The notes beneath the pieces were generated by a model that did no database searches, was not told the DNA's origin, and saw only the letters and a program-made list of their open reading frames with translations. From assembly GCF_051348905.1 (NCBI RefSeq), contig NC_135232.1:832690888-832754887 (forward strand): DNA of 64,000 nucleotides, read 5' to 3'. The DNA is from Ranitomeya variabilis (taxonomy: Eukaryota; Chordata; Amphibia; Anura; Dendrobatidae). Position numbers and translations under genes: made by a program. The first letter of the stretch is position 1. Each line of letters starts with the position of its first letter. Shown piece after piece: positions 54,595 through 64,000 of the stretch.

Positions 54595-56783
54595 CAGGTG
54601 GAGGAGGAGGAGGTTGGAGGAGGTAGGAGGGATTGCCACACACACAGCAGGGGAACAGCTGACGTTACTGAACCCCAATAACAGAGGAGGGACTGTTGAC
54701 TGTGCGTACAGCACTTCTGGACGGCAACTGGCGGTGTTGGAGCCCAGGGGCAGGTGGAGGAGGAGGAGGTTGGAGGAGGTAGGAGGGATTGCCACACACA
54801 CAGCAGGGGAACAGCTGACGTTACTGAACCCCAATAACAGAGGAGGGACTGTTGACTGTGCGTACAGCACTTCTGGACGGCAACTGGCGGTGTTGGAGCC
54901 CAGGGGCAGGTGGAGGAGGAGGAGGTTGGAGGAGGTAGGAGGGATTGCCACACACACAGCAGGGGAACAGCTGACATTACTGAACCCCAATAACAGAGGA
55001 GGGACTGTTGACTGTGCGTACAGCACTTCTGGACGGCAACTGGCGGTGTTGGAGCCCAGGGGCAGGTGGAGGAGGAGGAGGTTGGAGGAGGTAGGAGGGA
55101 TTGCCACACACACAGCAGGGGAACAGCTGACGTTACTGAACCCCAATAACAGAGGAGGGACTGTTGACTGTGCGTACAGCACTTCTGGACGGCAACTGGC
55201 GGTGTTGGAGCCCAGGGACAGGTGGAGGAGGAGGAGGTTGGAGGAGGTAGGAGGGATTGCCACACACACAGCAGGGGAACAGCTGACGTTACTGAACCCC
55301 AATAACAGAGGAGGGACTGTTGACTGTGCGTACAGCACTTCTGGACGGCAACTGGCGGTGTTGGAGCCCAGGGGCAGGTGGAGGAGGAGGAGGTTGGAGG
55401 AGGTAGGAGGGATTGCCACACACACAGCAGGGGAACAGCTGACGTTACTGAACCCCAATAACAGAGGAGGGACTGTTGACTGTGCGTACAGCACTTCTGG
55501 ACGGCAACTGGCGGTGTTGGAGCCCAGGGGCAGGTGGAGGAGGAGGAGGTTGGAGGAGGTATGAGGGATTGCCACACACACAGCAGGGGAACAGCTGACG
55601 TTACTGAACCCCAATAACAGAGGAGGGACTGTTGACTGTGCGTACAGCACTTCTGGACGGCAACTGGCGGTGTTGGAGCCCAGGGACAGGTGGAGGAGGA
55701 GGAGGTTGGAGGAGGTAGGAGGGATTGCCACACACACAGCAGGGGAACAGCTGACGTTACTGAACCCCAATAACAGAGGAGGGACTGTTGACTGTGCGTA
55801 CAGCACTTCTGGACGGCAACTGGCGGTGTTGGAGCCCAGGGGCAGGTGGAGGAGGAGGAGGTTGGAGGAGGTAGGAGGGATTGCCACACACACAGCAGGG
55901 GAACAGCTGACGTTACTGAACCCCAATAACAGAGGAGCGACTGTTGACTGTGCGTACAGCACTTCTGGACGGCAACTGGCGGTGTTGGAGCCCAGGGACA
56001 GGTGGAGGAGGAGGAGGTTGGAGGAGGTAGGAGGGATTGCCACACACACAGCAGGGGAACAGCTGACGTTACTGAACCCCAATAACAGAGGAGGGACTGT
56101 TGACTGTGCGTACAGCACTTCTGGACGGCAACTGGCGGTGTTGGAGCCCAGGGGCAGGTGGAGGAGGAGGAGGTTGGAGGAGGTAGGAGGGATTGCCACA
56201 CACACAGCAGGGGAACAGCTGACGTTACTGAACCCCAATAACAGAGGAGGGACTGTTGACTGTGCGTACAGCACTTCTGGACGGCAACTGGCGGTGTTGG
56301 AGCCCAGGGGCAGGTGGAGGAGGAGGAGGTTGGAGGAGGTAGGAGGGATTGCCACACACACAGCAGGGGAACAGCTGACGTTACTGAACCCCAATAACAG
56401 AGGAGGGACTGTTGACTGTGCGTACAGCACTTCTGGACGGCAACTGGCGGTGTTGGAGCCCAGGGACAGGTGGAGGAGGAGGAGGTTGGAGGAGGTAGGA
56501 GGGATTGCCACACACACAGCAGGGGAACAGCTGACGTTACTGAACCCCAATAACAGAGGAGGGACTGTTGACTGTGCGTACAGCACTTCTGGACGGCAAC
56601 TGGCGGTGTTGGAGCCCAGGGGCAGGTGGAGGAGGAGGAGGTTGGAGGAGGTAGGAGGGATTGCCACACACACAGCAGGGGAACAGCTGACGTTACTGAA
56701 CCCCAATAACAGAGGAGCGACTGTTGACTGTGCGTACAGCACTTCTGGACGGCAACTGGCGGTGTTGGAGCCCAGGGACAGGT
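54595..56783. repeat. 156-bp satellite array (copy B), 14 units
   Basis: Uninterrupted; unit starts run from 54,595 to 56,779 in exact 156-bp steps. Units alternate between gggacagg and ggggcagg types and a few carry gagcgac for gagggac, giving internal multi-unit patterns. Confidence 0.93.
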
Positions 56784-56826
56784 GGAAAAGCAGAGGAACA
56801 CAATGTAGGCCGAAGCCTGAGAAAGT

Positions 56827-57847
56827 CGAAAGGGATCCTTTAACCCCCCCCCCAAGGCGTTTGTAGCTGAAAGAGCCAGCTTGTGCAGCACAAAAGATGC
56901 AAAAGGAAAAGGTGGCTCTTTTCATCATGCTCCTTGCAAACACAGAACTAAACACTTATAAAATGTGTCCCCTGCAACCGTAAAACCGTCCCGGAGGTGG
57001 GACTTTCCTTCGTAATGTGACGCAGCACAGCCGTCATTCCTACCCCCCGGCGCCGCGCACCGGCTCCTCAGCGTTGGTTTATTCCGTCCCGGAGCCTGCG
57101 CTGTTATGTTATCCCGTGGCCAGGCACACTTAGCGCTGCCCGTCTTCTGGCATCATTTGGTGTCAGGATGGCTGCGCCTGTGCGGCCGCGCTGGCAGAGA
57201 GCCCGCCTCGCAGTGTCTTCTGATTTAATCCCACTGGGGGCCTGGGATCCATGGACATGCGCAGTGCATATCCTCGCCTCTCACTCCCCTCCCTACGGCT
57301 TCTTAAGACTGTGCGGTGTCACGGCCGTGGCATGCTATTAGGGACCAGCTGACCGAACAGTCTGAAGAAGCCATAGGGAAATGAGTGAGAGGTGGAGGTT
57401 CAGATATGCACTGCGCATGTCCATGGATCCCAGGCCCCCAGTGGGATTAAATCAGAAGACACTGCGAGGCGGGCTCTCTGCCAGCGCGGCCGCACAGGCG
57501 CAGCCATCCTGACACCAAATGATGCCAGAAGACGGGCAGCGCTAAGTGTGCCTGGCCACGGGATAACATAACAGCGCAGGCTCCGGGACGGAATAAAACA
57601 ACGCTGAGGAGCCGGTGCGCGGCGCCGTGGGGGTAGGAATGACGGCTGTGCTGCGTCAAATTACGAAGGAAAGTCCCACCTCCGGGACGGTTTTACGGTA
57701 TCAGTGGACACATTTTATAAGTGTTAAGTTCTGCGTGTGCAAGGAGCTAAACAAAAATAGCTACCTTTTCCTTGTGCAGCATTACTGCTGCACAAGGTGG
57801 CTCTTTCAGTAACAAACGCCTTGGGGGGGGGGGACAGATTCCCTTAC
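56827..57847. repeat. Palindrome module P3 (copy B)
   Basis: Counterpart of 38,096-39,117 with a few differences, including a 3-bp loss near the centre. Confidence 0.9.
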
Positions 57848-58075
57848 ATTTCAGTTGTTGTGTCAGCGTGGCGGTCACATGACACATTGCCGGCTACACA
57901 GCTGGGGATCAGCTGACGTTACTGAAACCCAATAACACTGGGTCGTATGGTTTGACTGTGCAGACGGCACTTCTGAGCCTCAACTGGCGGTGTTGGAGCA
58001 CAGGAATTTAAGTTCAGGTGGTAGAAAGATGAACACAACAGGAGACCTGGATAACGTATACAGTGACCTAATTAT

Positions 58076-61000
58076 TTAATCAGGAGGAGGAGTGGCAAAT
58101 TCCTGCGAGATCCAGGCCTTGTTCATTTTCAGGAAAGTAAGCCGGTCAACGTTATCGGAGGATAGTCGCATGCGACGGTCAGTTAGTACACCACCTGCAG
58201 CACTAAAGACACGTTCCGATAATACACTGGCCGCAGGGCAAGACAGCACCTCCAATGCATACTGGCTTAGCTCTGGCCATGTATCCAGCTTTGAGACCCA
58301 AAACTTGAAAGGGGAAGAGCCGTCTGGGAGTACAGCAAGAGGGCAAGACATGTAGTCTGTCACCATCTGACGGAACCGTTGCCTCCTGCTGACTGGAGCC
58401 GTCTGTGATGGTGTAGACTTTTGTGGGGGGCACAGAAAACTGTGCCACAGTTGGGCCATACTGGTCTTGCCTTGGGCAGAGGCACTGCTTCTGCTCCCTC
58501 TTTGTGCAGAGCCTCCTCCACTGCCTGGACGCACTGAGCTGCTTTGTAATGCACTAGCAGCACTTCTCTCAGTTGGAATGGAGAAGATGATGGAATTGAC
58601 CAGTGTGTCTTGGTACTCCCGCATTTTTCGCTCCCGGTTCAACGGTGTGATGAGGCTTTCTACGTTGTCCCGGTAGCGAGGATCGAGGAGGGTGAACACC
58701 CAATAATCAGACATGTTGAGAATGTGGGCGATGCGGCGGTCGTTTCTCAGGCACTGCAGCATGTAATCCACCATGTGCTGCAGACTGCCAACTGCCCAAG
58801 AAACGCTGTCCCCTGCTGGAGGCGTGATCTCTGCCTGCTCGTCATCACCCCACCCTCGCTGTACACACTGAGTACTGGACAATTCGGTAACTCCCTCCTC
58901 TATACGGACGTCTTCCTCCTCCATTGACTCCTCCTCATCCTCCTCACAAACTGTCCCCTGCCTACGCGTTTGTGAGGAACCACGTGGCGCTGACTGTCCA
59001 GAAGATGATGGAAATGGTGAATCCTCATCCTCCACCTCTTCCACAACATCATCCCTTAGCGCTTGCAGTGATTTTTCAAGCAGGCAGATAAGGGGGACAG
59101 TCATGCTGACTAGTGCATCATCTGCACTCGCCATCCGCGTGGAATAATCAAAGGGACGCAAAACCTGGCAGACGTCATTCATAGTGGCCCACTCTGTGGT
59201 TGTGAAGTCTGTACGGCGCTGACTGCGACTTTTTTGCGCCTGAAGCAGCTGGTACTCCATTACAGCTTGCTGCTGCTCACACAACCGCTCCAACATATGT
59301 AACGTGGAATTCCACCTGGTAGGTAGGTCACATATGATGCGATGTTCCGGCAGGCGGTGTCGGCGCTGCAGAGCCGCAATGCGCGCTTTTGCCGTGCTGG
59401 AACGCCGCAAGTGAGCACACTCTAGGCGGACCTTGTGCAGCAGTGCATCAAGATCCGGATAGTCCCTCAAAAAGCTCTGCACGACCAAATTGAGCACATG
59501 TGCCAGACATGGGATGTGAGTGAGGTTGCCGAGGCCCAGAGCTGCCACCAGATTTCGGCCATTATCACACACTACCATGCCTGGCTGGAGATTCGCTGGC
59601 ACAAACCACACATCGCTCTCCTGCTTGATGGCATTCCAGAGCTCCTGCGCTGTGTGGCTACGATTCCCCAAAAAAATTAATTTCAACACGGCCTGTTGAC
59701 GTTTGGCCACGGCTGTGCTCATGTCGGTCGTAACAGGTACACGTTCATCACGGGTCCATGTGGAGGTGGACTGTGACAGCTCCTGCAGCGATGATTCTGA
59801 GGAACTGGTGTAAGAGGAGGAGTCAATGCGTACAGAATGGATTCCTGCAATCCTTGGAGTGGGCAGGACACATCCTGCGCCACTCGCACGGTCTGTACCT
59901 GGCTCAACGACATTAACCCAATGGGCAGTGAGGGAAAGGTATCGCCCCTGTCCATGTTGACTGGTCCACGCATCGGTGGTGAGGTGGACCTTGCTACTGA
60001 CGGCGTTCAGAACCGCGTGTTTTATGTGTCCCTCCACATGCTTGTGCAGTGCAGGGACGGCTTGCCTGCTGAAGTAAAAGCGGCTGGGCACATTGTACTG
60101 TGGGACTGCCAATGACATCAAGTCACGGAAGCTGTCAGTCTCCACCAGCCTGAATGACAGCATTTCCAGTGACAGCAGTTTGGCAATGCCTGCAGTCAGA
60201 GCCTGTGCTCGTGGGTGGTTTGACGAGAAAGGCCGCCTTTTCTCCCATGCCTGTACTACCGATGGCTGTAGACTGGGCTGGGAGTGTGTGGATGACTGGG
60301 AAAGTGGTGCTGCGGGTGGAATTACAGAGGGTCTCTGGACAACAGGGCCAGAGGTTCTTCCACGGCGATCCTGGGAGGAAGCCGAACCAGCTGCGTGTGA
60401 GCTAGAGGAAGAGGCAACACGAGCTGAAGAGGTGGTAGCTGCCGCTGTTGGTTGGCCTACCTCTTCAGTGTGTTTTTCTAACTCCGCCGGGTGCCTGTTG
60501 CGCACATGTTTCCACATGTTGGAGGTATTGAGGTTGCTGACATTTCGACCTCTTTTGACTTTTTGATGACACACGTTGCATCTGACATAGCAAATGTCAT
60601 CTGCAACTGTGTCAAAAAAGGACCAGGCACTGCAAGTCTTGGGAGCGCCCTTTTTGGCTTTTGGAAGAGACATGCTCCTAACGGGTGCCAAAGCGGAGGC
60701 TGCAGGATCCGCGGTCTTCCCCCTCCCTCTCCCTCTTTGGGCCGTACGGGGAATCTCTTCCTCAGAGCTGCTCCCACCACCTTCCTGTCCCTCACGCCAA
60801 GATGGGTCGAGGACCTCATCATCTACACTACCCTCTGCCCCCAACTGCTCCTCCTGGGTAGTCTCAGCAGCAGAGCACGCACCAGTAAGTGGCACCTGAG
60901 TGTCATCATCAGCTGATGCGGCCTGCGATGTGGTGACCGGAGCCACTGGCCCAACCGCCTCTTCAGAGGAAGACAGAAAAAGCTGTTGGGCATCACTGCA

Positions 61001-61411
61001 CCCTGCCTCTTCTTCCATTTCTCCAATGCCGCTTGGCTGGCCCCCTGTTTCCAAGCCAAGAGATTCAGAGAACAGAAGTAGAGACGGCTCCTGTCCTGGG
61101 CTCTCTGTCTGCCTGGGCAATTTGGCAGGTGGTGAAGAGACAGATGGCTGCTCTCCAGTGCTCTGTGTCTGAGAGGATGTGGCACTAATGGAAGTTGATG
61201 CATTAGCTGCCATCCATCCGACAACAGCTTCAATTTGGTCTTGACGCAGCAGCGGTGTACGGCGCTCTGACACAAAGCTGCGCATGAACGACTGTTGCCT
61301 GGTGAAAGTGGGTGCTGATGAGTCACCGGTGCCCGCAGCAGGCACAGAATCCCCACGTCCCCTCCCTGCTCCGCGCCCACGCCCACGTGCCTTACTCACT
61401 GCCTTCTTCAT
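58076..61411 (-). CDS. hAT transposase with BED zinc finger (copy B)
   Basis: 1,111 codons, uninterrupted. It differs from the copy A protein by about seven substitutions and by one fewer Arg-Gly pair in the N-terminal run. BED finger ligands, the TTDAWTS, VVCDNGRN, PCLAH and SERVFSAAG blocks are all intact. None of the changes falls in those blocks. Both copies staying open suggests recent activity, or too little time for decay. Confidence 0.95.
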   Translation of the reverse strand: MKKAVSKARGRGRGAGRGRGDSVPAAGTGDSSAPTFTRQQSFMRSFVSERRTPLLRQDQIEAVVGWMAANASTSISATSSQTQSTGEQPSVSSPPAKLPRQTESPGQEPSLLLFSESLGLETGGQPSGIGEMEEEAGCSDAQQLFLSSSEEAVGPVAPVTTSQAASADDDTQVPLTGACSAAETTQEEQLGAEGSVDDEVLDPSWREGQEGGGSSSEEEIPRTAQRGRGRGKTADPAASALAPVRSMSLPKAKKGAPKTCSAWSFFDTVADDICYVRCNVCHQKVKRGRNVSNLNTSNMWKHVRNRHPAELEKHTEEVGQPTAAATTSSARVASSSSSHAAGSASSQDRRGRTSGPVVQRPSVIPPAAPLSQSSTHSQPSLQPSVVQAWEKRRPFSSNHPRAQALTAGIAKLLSLEMLSFRLVETDSFRDLMSLAVPQYNVPSRFYFSRQAVPALHKHVEGHIKHAVLNAVSSKVHLTTDAWTSQHGQGRYLSLTAHWVNVVEPGTDRASGAGCVLPTPRIAGIHSVRIDSSSYTSSSESSLQELSQSTSTWTRDERVPVTTDMSTAVAKRQQAVLKLIFLGNRSHTAQELWNAIKQESDVWFVPANLQPGMVVCDNGRNLVAALGLGNLTHIPCLAHVLNLVVQSFLRDYPDLDALLHKVRLECAHLRRSSTAKARIAALQRRHRLPEHRIICDLPTRWNSTLHMLERLCEQQQAVMEYQLLQAQKSRSQRRTDFTTTEWATMNDVCQVLRPFDYSTRMASADDALVSMTVPLICLLEKSLQALRDDVVEEVEDEDSPFPSSSGQSAPRGSSQTRRQGTVCEEDEEESMEEEDVRIEEGVTELSSTQCVQRGWGDDEQAEITPPAGDSVSWAVGSLQHMVDYMLQCLRNDRRIAHILNMSDYWVFTLLDPRYRDNVESLITPLNRERKMREYQDTLVNSIIFSIPTERSAASALQSSSVRPGSGGGSAQRGSRSSASAQGKTSMAQLWHSFLCPPQKSTPSQTAPVSRRQRFRQMVTDYMSCPLAVLPDGSSPFKFWVSKLDTWPELSQYALEVLSCPAASVLSERVFSAAGGVLTDRRMRLSSDNVDRLTFLKMNKAWISQEFATPPPD

Positions 61412-61633
61412 CTTGGTTGACTGATAAAGATAAGCAGAAAAGTACTAACGGATTTGTGTGCTTATTCCTGAGCAACTCCTCCTAACAGGTATAAGAAACA
61501 CTAATTTTCTAAAGTGTGGACTAGACTTTAATATGAGCTAATGTGGCCTACAGAAATGTAAAGTGGTGTAACTGGTGTGTTTGGTGAACTTTATTATTTA
61601 TTTCTTTTTTGGGGGCTGAACTGACAACAGATA

Positions 61634-62585
61634 GAGCTGCAGTCACACAGAGACCGTGCAGACAGACGTAAACGGCGCTGCAAGGCCCAAAAACCCTCCT
61701 CTACTTTATCCTATGTAGTGTTTTTCCACAAATTAGCTGGAGACGGGTGGAAAGACACTAATAGGATTTTTTTAAATTAATTAGCAGCAGACTACACTAC
61801 TTGAAAAAAAATTAAAATTGATTTGGCGGTATGACGCAGTGAACAACCCTGAGCTGGAGACAACCAGGCTACGGCTGCTCACAGACTACAGGGCGAGCTG
61901 CAGTCACACGGAGACCGTGCAGACAGCCGTAAACGGCGCTGCAAGGCCCAAAAACCCTCCTCTACTTTATCCTATGTAGTGTTTTTCCACAAATTAGCTG
62001 GAGACGGGTGGAAAGACATTAATAGGATTTTTTTAAATTAATTAGCAGCAGACTACACTACTTGAAAAAAAATTAAAATTGATTTGGCGGTATGACGCAG
62101 TGAACAACCCTGAGCTGGAGACAACCAGGCTACGGCTGCTCACAGACTACAGGGCGAGCTGCAGTCACACGGAGACCGTGCAGACAGCCGTAAACGGCGC
62201 TGCAAGGCCCAAAAACCCTCCTCTACTTTATCCTATGTAGTGTTTTTCCACAAATTAGCTGGAGACGGGTGGAAAGACACTAATAGGATTTTTTTAAATT
62301 AATTAGCAGCAGACTACACTACTTGAAAAAAAATTAAAATTGATTTGGCGGTATGACGCAGTGAACAACCCTGAGCTGGAGACAACCAGGCTACGGCTGC
62401 TCACAGACTACAGGGCGAGCTGCAGTCACACGGAGACCGTGCAGACAGCCGTAAACGGCGCTGCAAGGCCCAAAAACCCTCCTCTACTTTATCCTATGTA
62501 GTGTTTTTCCACAAATTAGCTGGAGACGGGTGGAAAGACACTAATAGGATTTTTTTGAATAAATTAGCAGCAGACTACACTACTT
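61634..62585. repeat. 261-bp tandem repeat x4 (copy B)
   Basis: Units start at 61,634, 61,895, 62,156 and 62,417; same copy number and A-run ending as in copy A. Confidence 0.93.
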
Positions 62586-62920
62586 GAAAAAAAAAAAAAA
62601 AAAAGAACAGTATGAGGCAATGAACCACCCTCCCTGAACTGAATACAACCAGCTATGGATGGCCTATGTGGCTGCACTCAGACTAGAGAGTGGGCTGCAC
62701 TCACACACACACACACACACACACAGACCTTGCAGATCGCTGTGAAAACAGCGCTACAAGGCAAAAGCAAGGTGAATAGTAGGTGAACACAGCGGTTGCT
62801 AAATTAGCCTTTGGAAAGCACAAAGAAGCAAATCGCTATCTCTAAACTGTCCCTCAGTCAGCAAACAGCGTCCTGTCACTAACTGAATTCACAGCAGAGT
62901 GATCGCAAAATGGCGCCAGC
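62586..62920. other. Leader segment (copy B)
   Basis: Counterpart of 43,864-44,190 with a longer (CA)n run. No gene. Confidence 0.5.
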
Positions 62921-62922
62921 GA

Positions 62923-62960
62923 CTTTTAAACTGCATCATGACATCATTTCAGCAGCCAAT
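62923..62960 (-). promoter_or_regulatory. Promoter-like cluster of transposase (copy B)
   Basis: Same CCAAT, CRE-like and TATA-like order and spacing as in copy A. Confidence 0.5.
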
Positions 62961-63037
62961 CACAGCCTTGCCAGTAGTTTCATGCCCTCCATGCTAAACA
63001 GGATGTGCCCACACTTGGAATCATTCTCATTGGCTGA

Positions 63038-63175
63038 ATTTCGGAATTTTGAATCTGGGAACTTCCGATTCCGGTATCCGATACGCGGCAAGTATCGGAA
63101 TCCCGGTATCGGAATTCCGATACCGCAAGTATCGGCCGATACCCGATACTTGCGGTATCGGAATGCTCAACACTA
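63038..63175 (-). other. hAT right terminus with TATCGG repeats (copy B)
   Basis: Matches the copy A terminus and ends CAACACTA, followed by cttgtcag of the tRNA array. Confidence 0.8.
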
Positions 63176-63208
63176 CTTGTCAGTGCTCCATGCCACTAGG
63201 AGACTTTT

Positions 63209-63280
63209 GGGGATGTAGCTCAGTGGTAGAGCACATGCTTCGCATGTATGAGGTCCTGGGTTCAACCCCCAGCATCTCCA
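63209..63280 (+). tRNA. tRNA-Ala-CGC: tRNA-Ala (CGC)
   Basis: First gene after the transposons, starting 34 bp past the hAT end. G26 to A as in unit 30; otherwise consensus, with its TTTT terminator. Confidence 0.93.
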
Positions 63281-63401
63281 AACTTTTCCTAATATGGCTA
63301 GAAAGCTTTAGCAAACACACTCACGCTTAGTAGTGTCGTCAAGACTCGCAAGGAATCTTTGACGCTTAAACTGGCTTCTTTGCCAGGTCACATAGCAGGA
63401 C
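63281..63401 (+). repeat. tDNA spacer, array edge
   Basis: Matches the array spacer up to cacatagcagga, then array similarity stops abruptly. Confidence 0.9.
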
Positions 63402-64000
63402 AAAAGTACCGCACACTCGAAGTTGATATGATGCAAAAAGGTATAAGCCAAATTTGTTAACACAAACAGGATATCAACAGTTGCCACTGTGTTAGTTCGT
63501 AGAGCGAAAACCCGACGTTTCGACCCTCCCGGGTCTTATTCATGGGGTTACTAGGAAGCAAATAGACGGTATAAGCAGCTGTTTGTGATATGATATAAAA
63601 CGAAAAACAACAAACGAAAAAAGACAAAGATAAAATACCAAAGCATAACAAAAACATATTATGTACAATATATACAGAGCAACCAGAGATAATGATAAGG
63701 GTACTCTGAGGAGCAGCGAAAAATCGGTCTATGGTACAAAGACAGTATCTGCAATAACCTGCTTACGGGAAGGATAGTAACGTTTACCTGCACTCTTTTG
63801 TTACATATATATAGGGGTGGCAGTGTTGGCAGCCAAGACACAGGTCCTCTAAGGTATAGCCTGTCATTATAACAAAGAATAAACATTTATGCAGTGCATG
63901 GGCAATAAGACAGCATAGTTCCAATGTGAAAAGAGGAAGGAGGGGTTTATGTATATAGGACACGTTTGGTCATGAAGATTAGGAGTCAGTCCCAATGAAT
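63402..64000. other. Flank outside the tRNA array, no gene recognised
   Basis: Unique-looking AT-rich sequence with no convincing gene. On the - strand a GACCC/GGGTC hairpin followed by GAAAC (63,508-63,546) resembles part of a hammerhead ribozyme of Penelope-like elements, so this may be a retroelement relic. Confidence 0.5.

Larger units (their letters stand above)
44449..63175 (-). mobile_element. Giant hAT transposon, copy B, left end missing
   Basis: Repeats copy A from its internal gtgacagg (25,395) to the right terminus, in the same order and orientation. It has no TAGTG left end: its first base abuts the right terminus of copy A. Without the LTR element it is about 13.9 kb. It differs from A by lacking the foldback and Gypsy insertions, having a second copy of palindrome P1, 14 rather than 13 satellite units, and scattered base changes. 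Its right flank is cttgtcag, also of the nTnnnnAn pattern, and the tRNA array resumes there in a different unit phase from where it stopped at 24,824. Confidence 0.85.

Noticed and set aside
54180-56955. Open frames of 839 and 903 codons on the - strand and 328-398 on the + strand in the 156-bp array
   Set aside because: They arise because the unit is 52 codons with few stops; open in several frames on both strands at once.
27826-57847. P1-P3 as separate nested foldback transposons
   Set aside because: No clear target duplications at their shoulders and all lie at matching places in both hAT copies; kept as modules, though not disproved.
24825-63175. Assembly duplication of one hAT
   Set aside because: The copies carry different insertions, module numbers and base changes; local errors remain possible.
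24817-63183. One simple 38-kb transposon insertion
   Set aside because: The two outer 8-bp flanks differ and an internal right terminus exists at 44,448.

Overview
This is a eukaryotic, almost entirely repetitive window. An amphibian, probably a frog, is my best guess. The grounds are a long tandem tRNA gene array (tandem tDNA is classically known from Xenopus), large hAT DNA transposons with BED-finger transposases, and young chromodomain Ty3/Gypsy elements. No ordinary single-copy host protein gene was found. The clear protein-coding regions all belong to mobile elements.

Positions 1-24,824 are a head-to-tail array of units of about 0.79 kb, all on the + strand. Each unit carries two alanine tRNA genes, one with anticodon CGC and one with TGC, both with the G3:U70 pair that marks tRNA-Ala. 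I count 32 CGC-type genes (one truncated) and 31 TGC-type genes here, plus one more CGC-type gene at 63,209 beyond the transposons. Five TGC-type copies have a single anticodon change to TTC (reads Glu codon GAA) in an otherwise alanine body, and one CGC-type copy has changed to CAC (reads Val codon GUG). Variants recur in blocks of about four units, so the array has a higher-order repeat structure.

Positions 24,825-63,175 interrupt the array with two giant hAT elements in direct tandem: copy A (24,825-44,448) and copy B (44,449-63,175, left end missing). Each carries an intact BED-zinc-finger hAT transposase gene on the - strand (1,113 and 1,111 codons). Each also has a 5' leader with four 261-bp repeats, a promoter-like CCAAT/CRE/TATA cluster, subterminal TATCGG motifs and an 11-bp terminal inverted repeat. 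The rest is about 9 kb of non-coding modules: palindromes of about 1 kb alternating with tandem repeats, including a 156-bp satellite. The junction between copies carries an 8-bp motif, gtgacagg, that also lies inside copy A. This suggests one element jumped into another and the duplicated left end was then lost by recombination.

Later insertions differ between the copies, which argues against a simple assembly duplication. Copy A has a whole-looking Ty3/Gypsy chromovirus (30,666-36,322) with LTRs that look identical, and an AT-rich foldback insertion (25,644-26,605). Copy B has a non-autonomous LTR retrotransposon (49,122-53,922) with a 341-codon ORF that faintly resembles a cold-shock domain, plus an extra copy of one palindrome module.

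The last 600 bases leave the tRNA array at about 63,402. They contain no recognisable gene, only a possible degenerate hammerhead-like motif of the kind carried by Penelope-like elements.
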